64,000 bases of DNA, taken from Streptomyces sp. NRRL F-525 (GTDB lineage Bacteria > Actinomycetota > Actinomycetes > Streptomycetales > Streptomycetaceae). A program made the position numbers and the translations under genes. The notes below the pieces were generated by a model. That model ran no database searches and had not been told where the DNA came from. It saw only the letters and a list, made by a program, of their open reading frames with translations. The stretch spans positions 186,001-250,000 of the forward strand of contig NZ_JNXE01000004.1 of assembly GCF_000716605.1 (NCBI RefSeq). The letters are read 5' to 3'. This document shows, piece by piece, positions 52,962 to 61,777 of this stretch. Position 1 is the stretch's first letter. The number at the start of each line of letters is the position of its first letter.

Positions 52962-53666
52962 ATGACGCCTGAGACTGACGAGAGTCCCCTCGTTGACGAC
53001 ATCGCGGCCCGCATCCGCGCGCGGATCATGAACGGCGAGCTGGCGATCGGCAAACCGCTGCGCCAAGCCGCGCTGGCCACCGAGTTCGGCGTCAGCCGCA
53101 CACCGGTGCGCGAGGCGCTGCGCCAGCTGCAGAACGGCGGGCTGATCGAGATGCAGCCGAACCGCGGCGCGGTGGTGCGGGTGCCCGCGCCCTGGGAGGT
53201 GCGCCAGGCCTACGAGGTGCGGGCCGAGCTGGAGGGAATGGCCGCCCGGCGCGCCGCTTCCCGGATCACCGAGCGCGGACTCGCCGCGCTGCGCGAGCAC
53301 AACGCGGTGCTCTGCGAGGCGGTGGCGCGGGCCGAGGACGAGGTGAGGGACGCGGGCGGACTCACCACCACGGCCGCCAACGACTGTTTCCACACGGTCA
53401 TCTGCGAAGCGGCCGACAATCCCTGGCTGACCCGGATGATCGACCGGATCAACGAGAGTTTCCCGCGCAACGTGTCCTCGCTCGCCCTCGCCGGCGACGA
53501 ACGCCACCGGCAGCTGAACATCCGTCAGCACGAGGCGGTGATCGAGGCGTTGGCCGCGCACGACGCCGACCATGCCGACGCGTTGATGCGCGAGCACGTC
53601 ATCAGTTCCGGCGAGCATCTGACGGCCTGGTACGAGCGCCGTTCCCAGACCGTCTTCCACGGCTGA
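52962..53666 (+). CDS. GntR-family transcriptional regulator (FadR subfamily)
   Basis: A 234-residue regulator. The N-terminal winged helix (IAARIRARIMNGELAIGKPLRQAALATEFGVSRTPVREALRQLQNGGLIEMQPNRGAVV) is typical of GntR proteins. The all-helical FCD effector domain follows, with metal-site residues in NDCFHTVICEAADNP and the C-terminal HEAVIEALAAHDADHADALMREHV. It sits alone on the plus strand between two minus-strand catabolic operons and is divergent from the first, which it probably represses. No clear Shine-Dalgarno is close to the ATG at 52962; GAGAAGG is about 14 nt away. Confidence 0.9.
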   Translation: MTPETDESPLVDDIAARIRARIMNGELAIGKPLRQAALATEFGVSRTPVREALRQLQNGGLIEMQPNRGAVVRVPAPWEVRQAYEVRAELEGMAARRAASRITERGLAALREHNAVLCEAVARAEDEVRDAGGLTTTAANDCFHTVICEAADNPWLTRMIDRINESFPRNVSSLALAGDERHRQLNIRQHEAVIEALAAHDADHADALMREHVISSGEHLTAWYERRSQTVFHG

Positions 53667-53677
53667 GCGGCGGGCCC

Positions 53678-56167
53678 TCACGGGGTGCCGCCGGGGAACA
53701 GCCGGGCCGGGGAGAGGAAGTCCAGGTCCGGGCGGGCGATTCCGCACACGAGGTCGGCCAGCGCCTCGCCGATCGCCGGCCCGAACTTGAACCCGTGCCC
53801 GGAGCACGCCGACGCGACCAACACCTGCGGTGCGCCTGGCACTTCGCCGACGATGAAACGCCGGTCGGCGGTCATCGTGTAGAGACACGTCAGGCTCTCG
53901 GTCACCGGTCCGGCACCGGGCAGGACTTGGGCCACCGCCTTGGCGAGCAGGGCGAGTTCGTCGGCGGTCGCTTCGGGGCGGGGTGCCTGCGGGTCCCAGG
54001 GCGGGCCGCTGTCCAAGCCGGCCTTGAGGCCGCGGCCGTCGGCCGCGGGGAACCCGTACAGGAGGCCTTGCGGCAGGTCGACGGAGAAGCTGCCGAGGCC
54101 GGAGGCGCCGAGGGGTCCCGCCGGGTCGGCGGCGAAGTAGGCGTTGACGATACGAGTGACCGTCAGATGCGGTGCGAGGGAAGGAACTTGGGCTGCCATC
54201 CAGGGACCGGTGCACAGCACCAGGCGCCGCGTGCGCAGGACGGCCTTGCCGGTGCGGACCACGACCTCGTCGCCGTCCGGTTCCCAGTCGAGGACGGGGG
54301 CGTGGTCGTGGAGGTGCGCGCCCGAGCGCTCGGCGAGGGTCAGTTGGGCGCGCAGTGTCTCCTGCGCATCGATGATGCCGGCGCGCGGGTCGTGTACGGC
54401 TGTGAAGCCGGAAGGTAGTCGGAGTCCCGGGAAGATCCGTGCCGCTTCCTCGGCGTCGACTTCACGGCAACCAGGGCCGCGCAGGGGATCGGGCCGGTCC
54501 TTCGGCGCCGCGTACAACCCGCCGGTGATGTCGAGCAGTTGGGCCTTCGAGGCGCCCTCCAGCTCCGCCCAGGCCCGGTAGGCGGTGTCGACCAGAGCGT
54601 CCCAGTCGGGGTGGGGGTAGGCGCGGCGGATCATCCGGGTCGCGCCGTGAGAGGAACCCAAGTCGTGGTGCAGGCTGAACTGTTCGAGCCCGAGGACGTC
54701 GAGTCCGCGCTCGGCGAGGTGACGTAGGGCGGCGCTGCCGTGTACGCCCAGGCCGACCACGATGGCGTCGTGGCAGCGGGAGTTGGGGCGTGGGGCGTAC
54801 GGGGTGAGGGCTGGGATCGGGTCGGTGGCCGCGAGTGATGGTGTGGGCGTTGCGGGATCGGTCCCTGGCGCCGTGGCCTCCGCTCCCGAGTCCCGCTGCC
54901 CCATGGTCGGCGCCGTACCGGGCCCCCGCAGGCAGACGATCTCCCGTACGGCTTCCACCAGGGCGTCCAGATCGTCCTCGTCGTTGTAGACGTGGACCGA
55001 GGCCCGGACCACCTTGGTCAGCCCCCGGTGGTCCATGTCCCAGCGGCCGTGGCCCGCCGGTACCGCGATCAAGTGGACGCGGCGGTACGTGAGTTGACGT
55101 TGTACCTCGGAGGCGTCCAGGCCGTCGACCACGAAGGTGACGATGGCACCGCCCGCGGCCGGTGGGTCGGTGATGTGGACGCCCGGCAGTGCGGAGAGGC
55201 GTTCCCGGAGTGAGGTGGCGAGGGTGGCCAGGTGGCGGGCGACGGTGTCGATGCCGAGGGTGCCGAGGTCGGACAGGGCGGCGCCGAGGCCGAGGCGCAA
55301 CGCGTGGGCGGCTTCCCAGAGTTCGAAGCGTTTGGCGTCCGGGACCAGTTCCCAGCTGCGCTCGGCGGTCCAGCGGGCGCCCCGGACATCGGGTGCCTCG
55401 GGGGCGAGCCGGTCCAGGAGGGGGCGGCGTACCGCGAGCAGGCCCGTGCCGCGTGGGCCTCGCAGGAACTTGCGGCCGGTTCCGATGAGGAGGTCGCAGC
55501 CGATGGCGCCCATGTCCACCGGCAGTTGGCCGAGCGACTGGGTCGCGTCCAGCAGGTAGGGCACCCCGTGGGCACCGGCCAACGCGCCTATCGCGGCGGC
55601 GGGTTCGACCAGCCCGGAGGAGGTCGGGACATGCGCGGCCGTCACCAGCGCGGCCGGTCCCGCGCGCAACGCGGCCTCCAGGGCCTCCAAGTCCACCGCT
55701 CCGTCAGGGCCGTTGGGCAGCAGCTCCACCTGGACGCCGTGGTCGCGTTCGACCGACAGCAGGTGCAGGGCGCTGCTGACGTAGCTGGAGCGGGCGGCCA
55801 ACACCCGGTCGCCGGGCCGCAGTCGGAGCGCCGACACGGCCCGCTGCCAGCCGGCCGTCGCGCTCTCGACGAGGGCGACCTCCTCCAGCCGCGCGCCGAG
55901 GAGTTCGGCGGTACGCGCGTAGACGGCCTCCAGGGCGGGAGCCGCGTGTTTCGCGGCCTCGTAGCCGCCGGACAGGCTCTCCGCGCGGAGGTGGTCGATG
56001 ACCGCCTCGACGGTGCCGTTGGCGAGCAGGGCCGCGCCCGCCGAGTTGAAGTGGTGGCCGGTGAACGAGCCGGGCGTACGGGCGCGTTCGGCCGCGACGT
56101 TCAGGGGGCGCGGGGGCGCGGGGTTCGTGGGCGAGGCGGCCGTTCCGGCCGTCACGGGCGCGCTCAC
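53678..56167 (-). CDS. Fusion protein: class V aminotransferase + sarcosine-oxidase-like flavoenzyme
   Basis: One uninterrupted 829-residue frame. Residues about 20-408 are a class V, PLP-dependent aminotransferase: LLDATQSLGQLP, then the PLP Lys233 in GTGRKFLRGPRGTG. A Pro/Ala/Thr-rich linker (about 411-464) leads to a monomeric sarcosine/N-methyltryptophan oxidase domain: FAD motif IVVGLGVHGSAA (about 468-479) and the covalent-FAD Cys761 in LTCLYTMTAD. GTG 56167 overlaps the aldehyde dehydrogenase stop (GTGA). An internal ATG at 54904 has no ribosome site. The fusion suggests substrate passing between a PLP step and an amine oxidation; the substrate is unknown. Confidence 0.88.
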   Translation of the reverse strand: MSAPVTAGTAASPTNPAPPRPLNVAAERARTPGSFTGHHFNSAGAALLANGTVEAVIDHLRAESLSGGYEAAKHAAPALEAVYARTAELLGARLEEVALVESATAGWQRAVSALRLRPGDRVLAARSSYVSSALHLLSVERDHGVQVELLPNGPDGAVDLEALEAALRAGPAALVTAAHVPTSSGLVEPAAAIGALAGAHGVPYLLDATQSLGQLPVDMGAIGCDLLIGTGRKFLRGPRGTGLLAVRRPLLDRLAPEAPDVRGARWTAERSWELVPDAKRFELWEAAHALRLGLGAALSDLGTLGIDTVARHLATLATSLRERLSALPGVHITDPPAAGGAIVTFVVDGLDASEVQRQLTYRRVHLIAVPAGHGRWDMDHRGLTKVVRASVHVYNDEDDLDALVEAVREIVCLRGPGTAPTMGQRDSGAEATAPGTDPATPTPSLAATDPIPALTPYAPRPNSRCHDAIVVGLGVHGSAALRHLAERGLDVLGLEQFSLHHDLGSSHGATRMIRRAYPHPDWDALVDTAYRAWAELEGASKAQLLDITGGLYAAPKDRPDPLRGPGCREVDAEEAARIFPGLRLPSGFTAVHDPRAGIIDAQETLRAQLTLAERSGAHLHDHAPVLDWEPDGDEVVVRTGKAVLRTRRLVLCTGPWMAAQVPSLAPHLTVTRIVNAYFAADPAGPLGASGLGSFSVDLPQGLLYGFPAADGRGLKAGLDSGPPWDPQAPRPEATADELALLAKAVAQVLPGAGPVTESLTCLYTMTADRRFIVGEVPGAPQVLVASACSGHGFKFGPAIGEALADLVCGIARPDLDFLSPARLFPGGTP

Positions 56168-57621
56168 AGGGCGATCGTCACGCTCTTGAGCTCGGTGAAC
56201 CCGTCGACGGCGGCGTCGCCGAGGTCCCTGCCGAGGCCTGACTGCTTCATCCCGCCGAAGGCCACGGCGGGGTCGAACTCGTTGTACGTGTTGACCCACA
56301 CGGTCCCGGCCTCCAGCGCGGCGGCGGTGCGATGGGCGCGGGCCAGGCTGCCGGTCCAGACACCGGCGGCGAGGCCGTACTCGCTGTCGTTGGCCAGCGC
56401 GATCGCCTCCTCCTCGCTGTCGAAGGGCATGATCGTGGCGACCGGGCCGAAGATCTCCTCCCGGGTGATCCTCATGTCGGGGGTGACCTCCGTGAACACC
56501 GTCGGCGGCACGAACCAGCCGGGGACGTCCGGGAGTTCACCGCTCACGGCCACCTCGGCGCCCTCGGCGCGCCCGAGTTCGACGTAACCCGTGACGCGGT
56601 CGTACTGCTCCTGCGACACCAGCGGACCGATGTTGATCCCGCCCGACAACCCCGGGCCGATCCGCAGCGCCTCCACCGCCGGCACCAGCCGGTCCAGGAA
56701 CTCCTTGACGATCGTGCGCTCCACCAGCAGCCTGCTGCCCGCCGTGCACATCTGCCCGGAGTGCCCGAACACCGCGCGGACGGCGTTCGGCACGGCCGCG
56801 TCGAGATCGGCGTCCGCGAAGACGATGTTGGGCGACTTGCCGCCCAGTTCGAGCGTGAGCCGCTTCAACGACGGCGCCGCCGCGGCCATGATGTGCCGCC
56901 CGACCTCGGTCGACCCGGTGAAGGACACCTTGGCGACACCGGGATGGGCGACCAGCTCCGCACCCGTACGCCCGTCGCCCGTAAGGACGTTGACCACGCC
57001 CTCGGGCACGCCCGCCTCCAGACAGAGCGCGGCCAGCCGCAGCGCGGTGAGCGGGGTCTGCTCGGCCGGCTTGACCACGACCGTGCAACCGGCGGCCAGG
57101 GCCGGGGCGAGCTTCCAGGCCGCGATCATGAAGGGGAAGTTCCACGGCAGTACGGCCGCCACCACGCCCACCGGTTCGCGGACGCTGTACACATGCCGGT
57201 CGGGACCGGCCGCGTGCACGGTGCCCTCCAGCCGGGGCGGAGTGCCCGCGAAGTGGCGGATGGCCTGCAGCCCCAACTCCACATCGCCACGCGCGCGTTC
57301 GATGGCCTTGCCGTTGTCCAGGGTGTCCAGCACCGCCAGTTTCTCGGCGTCGCGCTCCACCAGGTCGGCGAGGCGCAGCAGGACGTCACGGCGCTGCCGG
57401 GGCGGCAGTCCGCGCCAACGGCGGTCGCGGTGCGCGGTGTTGGCCGCCTCGACCGCCGCCGACACCTCCGTGGGGCCCGCCTGCGCGACCGTGGTGAGCT
57501 GCTCCCGGGTGGCGGGGTCGAGCACCGGGATGCGTTCCGTCCCGGTGCCCGCGGTCCACTCCCCGCCGATGAGCATGGGCTCGCAGTCCGGCAGGTGCGG
57601 GATGTCGATACTGGGGTCCAC
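56164..57621 (-). CDS. NAD(P)-dependent aldehyde dehydrogenase (betaine/aminoaldehyde type)
   Basis: A 485-residue aldehyde dehydrogenase. The nucleophile is Cys292 (HSGQMCTAG), the general base Glu is in LELGGKSPN, and the oxyanion Asn is in PWNFPFMIAAWKL. The remainder matches the betaine-aldehyde/aminoaldehyde group. GTG 57621 is chosen because AAGGAG, overlapping the upstream stop, lies 7 nt before it. It presumably oxidises aldehyde from the flavoenzyme encoded immediately downstream. Confidence 0.93.
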   Translation of the reverse strand: MDPSIDIPHLPDCEPMLIGGEWTAGTGTERIPVLDPATREQLTTVAQAGPTEVSAAVEAANTAHRDRRWRGLPPRQRRDVLLRLADLVERDAEKLAVLDTLDNGKAIERARGDVELGLQAIRHFAGTPPRLEGTVHAAGPDRHVYSVREPVGVVAAVLPWNFPFMIAAWKLAPALAAGCTVVVKPAEQTPLTALRLAALCLEAGVPEGVVNVLTGDGRTGAELVAHPGVAKVSFTGSTEVGRHIMAAAAPSLKRLTLELGGKSPNIVFADADLDAAVPNAVRAVFGHSGQMCTAGSRLLVERTIVKEFLDRLVPAVEALRIGPGLSGGINIGPLVSQEQYDRVTGYVELGRAEGAEVAVSGELPDVPGWFVPPTVFTEVTPDMRITREEIFGPVATIMPFDSEEEAIALANDSEYGLAAGVWTGSLARAHRTAAALEAGTVWVNTYNEFDPAVAFGGMKQSGLGRDLGDAAVDGFTELKSVTIAL

Positions 57622-57632
57622 CTTGCTCTCCT

Positions 57633-58484
57633 TCACGCCTGGCGTCCGGGACGGTGAGTGGGGTCGGGCCACGGCTCGCGCACCGCCGTGGACACCGCCC
57701 GGGCTGTGGTCAGGACGCAGCGGTCGAACTCCGCCTCGCCGTGCTTGGAGTTGGCGTCGGTCACGTCCCTGCCCCAGACCCCGGTCTCGCTGACCTGGTC
57801 CATGCGGTAGTCCCAGAACGAGTCGACGTCGACGTGCGAGGTCGCCCGGTCCATCCGGACCAGCTCCGGCGCCAGGTGCAGCATCACGGACGTCTCGAAG
57901 AAGTTGGCGTGCATCAACGCCCGGCCGTAGGTGACATGTCCGTCCACCTCGGGCCCCGGGTACATCGTCACGTACCCCAACGCCCTTACCCGAGCGTCCC
58001 GATGACGGACTCTCAGTTTCTCCGCCGACACATCGAGCGCGCCGTTGTTCCAGATGTGCCCGTTCAGCAGCACGAACTGCCGTACCCCGGAGGCGTAGAG
58101 GGAGTCGATGACGTCCTCGACGACGGAGATCATGGTCTCCGGCCGCAGGGCCACCGTCCCGGCGAAGTCGCCGTGCGACGCGGACACCCCGAAGCTCAGG
58201 GGCGGCACGACGGGCACGCCGGTCAGGGCGGAGACGCCGAGGGCGACCGCTTCGCAGATCCGGGTGTCCACGGCGAGGGGGAGGTGCGGGCCGTGCTGCT
58301 CGGTGGCGCCCACGGGGATGATGACGGCGTCCTGGGCCGCGGCCGTGGACTCGGCCTCCGCCCAGGTCAGCTCCTCCCACAGCACGGGCGATCCGGAACC
58401 GCCCAACTGGGCTGCCAGTTCGGGGACATCGAGGCCCGTGGGGACGGTTCGTCCGGACGGACCGGTGACGAAGACGGACGACAT
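57633..58484 (-). CDS. Creatininase-family amidohydrolase
   Basis: A 283-residue enzyme with the creatininase signature PVGATEQHGPHLPLAVDT (about residues 57-74), including Glu and His metal ligands, and the second site FVLLNGHIWNNGAL where the family has NGHGGN. Family members open cyclic ureides or hydrolyse small amides with two metal ions. Here GG is replaced by IWN, so substrate preference may differ. ATG 58484 follows GAGGAGAGGAGAAC, a strong ribosome site; an upstream in-frame ATG is less likely. Confidence 0.88.
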   Translation of the reverse strand: MSSVFVTGPSGRTVPTGLDVPELAAQLGGSGSPVLWEELTWAEAESTAAAQDAVIIPVGATEQHGPHLPLAVDTRICEAVALGVSALTGVPVVPPLSFGVSASHGDFAGTVALRPETMISVVEDVIDSLYASGVRQFVLLNGHIWNNGALDVSAEKLRVRHRDARVRALGYVTMYPGPEVDGHVTYGRALMHANFFETSVMLHLAPELVRMDRATSHVDVDSFWDYRMDQVSETGVWGRDVTDANSKHGEAEFDRCVLTTARAVSTAVREPWPDPTHRPGRQA

Positions 58485-58551
58485 GGTTCTCCTCTCCTCG
58501 GGACCGATGGCGTTCGTCATCGGCGTGGACCCTTCTCGGGAACGACGGCGT

Positions 58552-59010
58552 TCACCATCGGCGTCGGCTCTTCTCCGGCAGCAGGTCCAGGGCGCGCAAC
58601 GGGACGGGCTTGTCCCCGTCGACCGTGGTGACCCACACGGTGGCGTCCGGGCAGTAGTCGCTGATCAGCTCGCGGCACACCCCGCACGGCGCGATGATCC
58701 GGAACCACCCCGCCGGCTTGATCTGCACCGACACCACGGACGTGATGTTCAGCTCCGCCCCGGCGGGCAGGGCGCCCCGCGCGGTGCCCATGGCGACCCC
58801 CTCGGCACAGATCGAACTGCGCCGGCAGGAGCCCTCCACGTGGACCCCGGTATGGACCCGCCCGTCCGCGGTACGGAGCGCGGTCGCGACCTCGTGGCGG
58901 CCCGACTGCCATACCTTGGCCAGCAAGTGCTGGGCGACGGCGAGGAGTTCGACGTCGTCCTCGCTCATCGACGCCGGTACGGACACGGGCCGCACGTTCA
59001 CGGCGCTCAT
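58552..59010 (-). CDS. Cytidine/blasticidin-S deaminase-like protein
   Basis: A 152-residue zinc deaminase. The active-site pattern is ICAEG (zinc Cys and catalytic Glu) and PCGVCRE (the two other zinc cysteines). The first ligand is Cys as in tetrameric cytidine and blasticidin-S deaminases. The surrounding SEDDVELLAVAQHLLAKVW helix fits this group. It sits in a catabolic operon, so the substrate may be an amidine or aminated heterocycle rather than cytidine. ATG 59010 overlaps the amidohydrolase stop (ATGA). Confidence 0.85.
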   Translation of the reverse strand: MSAVNVRPVSVPASMSEDDVELLAVAQHLLAKVWQSGRHEVATALRTADGRVHTGVHVEGSCRRSSICAEGVAMGTARGALPAGAELNITSVVSVQIKPAGWFRIIAPCGVCRELISDYCPDATVWVTTVDGDKPVPLRALDLLPEKSRRRW

Positions 59011-59771
59011 ACCGTCAGCCCCAACAGCCGGGCCATGTTGCCGCCCTCGACCAGCGCCCGGTCCTTCTCGTCCTCGACCGCCTTCGCGATCTTCATGCGT
59101 TCCAGATCGAAGTCGGAGCCGGGCCACTCGCTGCCCATCAGGATCTTCTCCGGCCCGAGCCGTGCGTAGGCCCGCTTCACGTCGCTCATCAGCGTCGCCG
59201 ACGTCTCCAGGTACACGTGCGGCTGCCGTTCGGCGACGATGATCGCCTCGGGCACGTTCCACACGGCCCCCATGTGCGCGATGATCGTGGGCACTTGGGG
59301 GTGGTCCTTGGCGATCTCCTCGATGGCCAGCGGCGCGCAGAACGCGTCGTCGAGAGCGTTGATCAGCACCAGCAGCCCGCGCCGCGCGCACGCCTCGAAG
59401 ACCGGGTCGAGGAGGCCGTGGTCGGCGACGTGGTAGCCGTGCAGGCTCGGGTGCAGCTTCAGCCCCACCAGACCCGCGTCGGCCATCCGGTCGATCTCGT
59501 CCAGCGCGTCGTCGGCCTGCGGCATCACCTGCCCGAAGCCGAAGAACCGGTCCGGGTACGAGGTCACCAGCGAGGCGATGAAGTCGTTCTCGATGCGCTG
59601 CGCGAGCGAGCACACCATCGCCATGTCCACCCCGGCCGCGTCCATCCGGTCGAGGATGCGGCGCGGCTCGAAGGGTTTGTACGGCGGCGGGGCCTGGCCC
59701 TTGCGGGCGCCGGTGAGGTAGTCGGAACGGCCGCGGACGTCCTGAGTGGTGTTGTACGCGTCGATGATCAA
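59007..59771 (-). CDS. Amidohydrolase-2-like protein lacking the N-terminal HxH metal motif
   Basis: A 254-residue TIM-barrel protein of amidohydrolase family 2. Barrel signatures are present: GLVGLKLHPSLHGYHVAD, TIIAHMGAVW and ILMGSEWPGSD. The usual first metal motif DxHxH is instead IIDAYNTT, so both His ligands are missing. The protein may bind metal differently, use another cofactor, or be non-catalytic. TTG 59771 is the only start near the first conserved strand and has AAGGA 9 nt upstream, overlapping the previous stop. It lies between the ABC ATPase and deaminase genes. Confidence 0.8.
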   Translation of the reverse strand: MIIDAYNTTQDVRGRSDYLTGARKGQAPPPYKPFEPRRILDRMDAAGVDMAMVCSLAQRIENDFIASLVTSYPDRFFGFGQVMPQADDALDEIDRMADAGLVGLKLHPSLHGYHVADHGLLDPVFEACARRGLLVLINALDDAFCAPLAIEEIAKDHPQVPTIIAHMGAVWNVPEAIIVAERQPHVYLETSATLMSDVKRAYARLGPEKILMGSEWPGSDFDLERMKIAKAVEDEKDRALVEGGNMARLLGLTV

Positions 59772-59783
59772 GGCGGTTCGTCC

Positions 59784-60767
59784 TTACTCGCTACTCGCGA
59801 CGTGCTGCTCGCTGGAGACCAGGGGGAGATGGCAGCGCACACTGCGGCCCGGCGCGATCTCGCGCAACTCGGGCGCGCTGGTCCGGCACCGCTCCGTGGC
59901 GATCGGGCACCGGGTGCGGAACAGACAGCCCTCGGGCGGGTTCGCCGGATCGGGCAACTCGCCCTCCAGCACCTGCTGTTCACGGGTCTCGCCGGGCCGT
60001 AGGACAGGAACGGAGGACAGCAGGGCCCGGCTGTACGGGTGTGCGGGGGCGGCGAAGAAGGCGTCACGGGAGGCGACTTCGATGATCTGGCCGAGGTACA
60101 TGACCGCGATACGGTCGGCGATGTGCCGTACGACGCCCAGGTCGTGCGAGATGAACAGCATCGTCAGGCCGCGGTCGCGGACCAGATCGGAGAGCAGGTT
60201 CAGAACCTGCGCCTGGATCGACACGTCCAGGGCGGAGACCGCCTCGTCCGCCACCACGAACTGCGGTGACGATGCCAACGCCCGTGCGATGCCGATGCGT
60301 TGACGCTGGCCGCCGGAGAACTCGTGCGGCCTGCGCGCGCCGGCCTCGGCGCCGAGACCGACGAGGTCGAGGAGTTCGGCCACCGCCTTCGTGGCCTCGG
60401 CTCGGGTGGCGCCGCGTGACCGCAGCAGCGGTTCGGCGACGATGTCGGCGATCCTGCGGCGCGGGTTCAGCGAGCCGAACGGGTCCTGGAACACCATCTG
60501 CAACTCGGCCCGGGTCCGGCGCAGTTGGCGCCCCCGCATCCGGGTGAGGTCGGTACCGTCGAACTCGATCCGGCCCGAGGCGGGTTCGATCACCCGCAAC
60601 AGGGCTCGGCCGAGCGTGGACTTGCCGCACCCCGACTCGCCGACCAGACCGAGGGTCTCGCCCTGGAGGATGTCGAGGTCGACGTCCCGCAGCGCCCTGA
60701 CCCGACCGCCGGCCCGGCCCGGGTACTCGACACGCAGCTCGCGGGCCTGGATGAGCGCGGCGGTCAT
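59784..60767 (-). CDS. Peptide/nickel-type ABC transporter ATPase (DppF/OppF-like)
   Basis: A 327-residue ATPase with Walker A GESGCGKST, Q-loop MVFQDPFGSLNPR, signature FSGGQRQRIGIARAL, Walker B VVADEAVSALD and switch FISHDLG. The C-terminal oligopeptide-type extension includes CLFRTRCPIATERC, whose cysteines bind a 4Fe-4S cluster in Dpp/Opp proteins. The Walker B has Ala where most have Pro (DEAVSALD). ATG overlaps the upstream ATPase stop. Confidence 0.92.
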   Translation of the reverse strand: MTAALIQARELRVEYPGRAGGRVRALRDVDLDILQGETLGLVGESGCGKSTLGRALLRVIEPASGRIEFDGTDLTRMRGRQLRRTRAELQMVFQDPFGSLNPRRRIADIVAEPLLRSRGATRAEATKAVAELLDLVGLGAEAGARRPHEFSGGQRQRIGIARALASSPQFVVADEAVSALDVSIQAQVLNLLSDLVRDRGLTMLFISHDLGVVRHIADRIAVMYLGQIIEVASRDAFFAAPAHPYSRALLSSVPVLRPGETREQQVLEGELPDPANPPEGCLFRTRCPIATERCRTSAPELREIAPGRSVRCHLPLVSSEQHVASSE

Positions 60768-61777
60768 GCGATGCCTCCCTGGGAGCGGGCCGTGGCACGG
60801 GCGGGGGAGGGCAGAACACAGGCGTCCAAGTGGCCGTCCTCGCCGTGCCGTTGCCGCAGCACGGGCCGCTCGGAACACGCGTCGTGGACGAAGGGGCACC
60901 GGGGAGCGAACGCGCACCCGGCCGGCCGGTCCACCCCGGTCAACGGGCTGCCCGCGATGGTCGGCAGCCGTCGTACGACAGGACCGTCGATCGGCGGCAC
61001 CGAGCCCAACAACCCCATGGTGTAGGGGTGTTGGGGGTGGAACAGCACCTCCTCGCGCAACCCCTGCTCCACGATCCGGCCCGCGTACATCACCGCCACC
61101 CGGTCGGCGACCTCCGCCACGACTCCCAGGTCATGGGTGATCAGCAGCACGGAGGTGCCGTGGTCGCGCTGGACGCGTTTGAGGACGGCGAGTACCTGGG
61201 CCTGGATCGTGACGTCGAGTGCGGTGGTGGGCTCGTCGGCGATCAGTACGGCGGGGTCGTTGGCCAGGCCCATCGCGATCATCACGCGTTGGCGCATGCC
61301 CCCGGAGAGCTGGTGGGGGTAGGCGCGGGCCGTGCGGTCCGGGCCGGCGATACCAACCTCGCCGAGCAACTCCACCGCCCGGTCCATCGCCTGACCCCGT
61401 GTCACATCACGGTGGGCACGGATCATCTCGGAGACCTGGGCGCCCGCCCGGTGGAGCGGGTTGAGCGCGGCCAGGGCGTCCTGGAAGACGACCGCGATGT
61501 CCTTGCCGCGCACACCGCGCAACTCCCGTTCCGACGCGGCCACCAGGTCACGGCCCTTGAAGGTCGCCTCGCCGCTGATGTGGGTGCGCGGACCGCGGTT
61601 CAGGCCGACCAGGCTCATCGACAACGCCGACTTCCCGGATCCCGACTCGCCCACCAGCGCGAGGACTTCGCCCTGGCGGAGGGTCAGGTCCACGCCGTCC
61701 ACGGCGGGCAGTCGGCCGCCCGGCACGTCGAACTGGACGCGCAGATCCCGGACTTCGAGCACGGACGTGGACGTCAT
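60764..61777 (-). CDS. Peptide/nickel-type ABC transporter ATPase (DppD/OppD-like)
   Basis: A 337-residue ATPase with Walker [11 protein letters not shown]-loop [14 protein letters not shown], signature [16 protein letters not shown], Walker [12 protein letters not shown] and switch LITHDLG. The C-terminal [14 protein letters not shown] again matches the cysteine cluster of Dpp/Opp ATPases. It pairs with the next gene's ATPase. The start overlaps the alpha/beta hydrolase stop (ATGA). Confidence 0.92.
   Translation of the reverse strand: MTSTSVLEVRDLRVQFDVPGGRLPAVDGVDLTLRQGEVLALVGESGSGKSALSMSLVGLNRGPRTHISGEATFKGRDLVAASERELRGVRGKDIAVVFQDALAALNPLHRAGAQVSEMIRAHRDVTRGQAMDRAVELLGEVGIAGPDRTARAYPHQLSGGMRQRVMIAMGLANDPAVLIADEPTTALDVTIQAQVLAVLKRVQRDHGTSVLLITHDLGVVAEVADRVAVMYAGRIVEQGLREEVLFHPQHPYTMGLLGSVPPIDGPVVRRLPTIAGSPLTGVDRPAGCAFAPRCPFVHDACSERPVLRQRHGEDGHLDACVLPSPARATARSQGGIA

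Noticed and set aside
54904..54906. Internal start that would split the aminotransferase-oxidase fusion into two genes
   Set aside because: The ATG has no Shine-Dalgarno, no stop lies between the two domains, and the linker composition is that of a real inter-domain linker.
53678..55000. PLP domain as a cysteine desulfurase
   Set aside because: No conserved catalytic Cys loop is visible near the C-terminus of the PLP domain, and the context is amine catabolism rather than iron-sulfur assembly.
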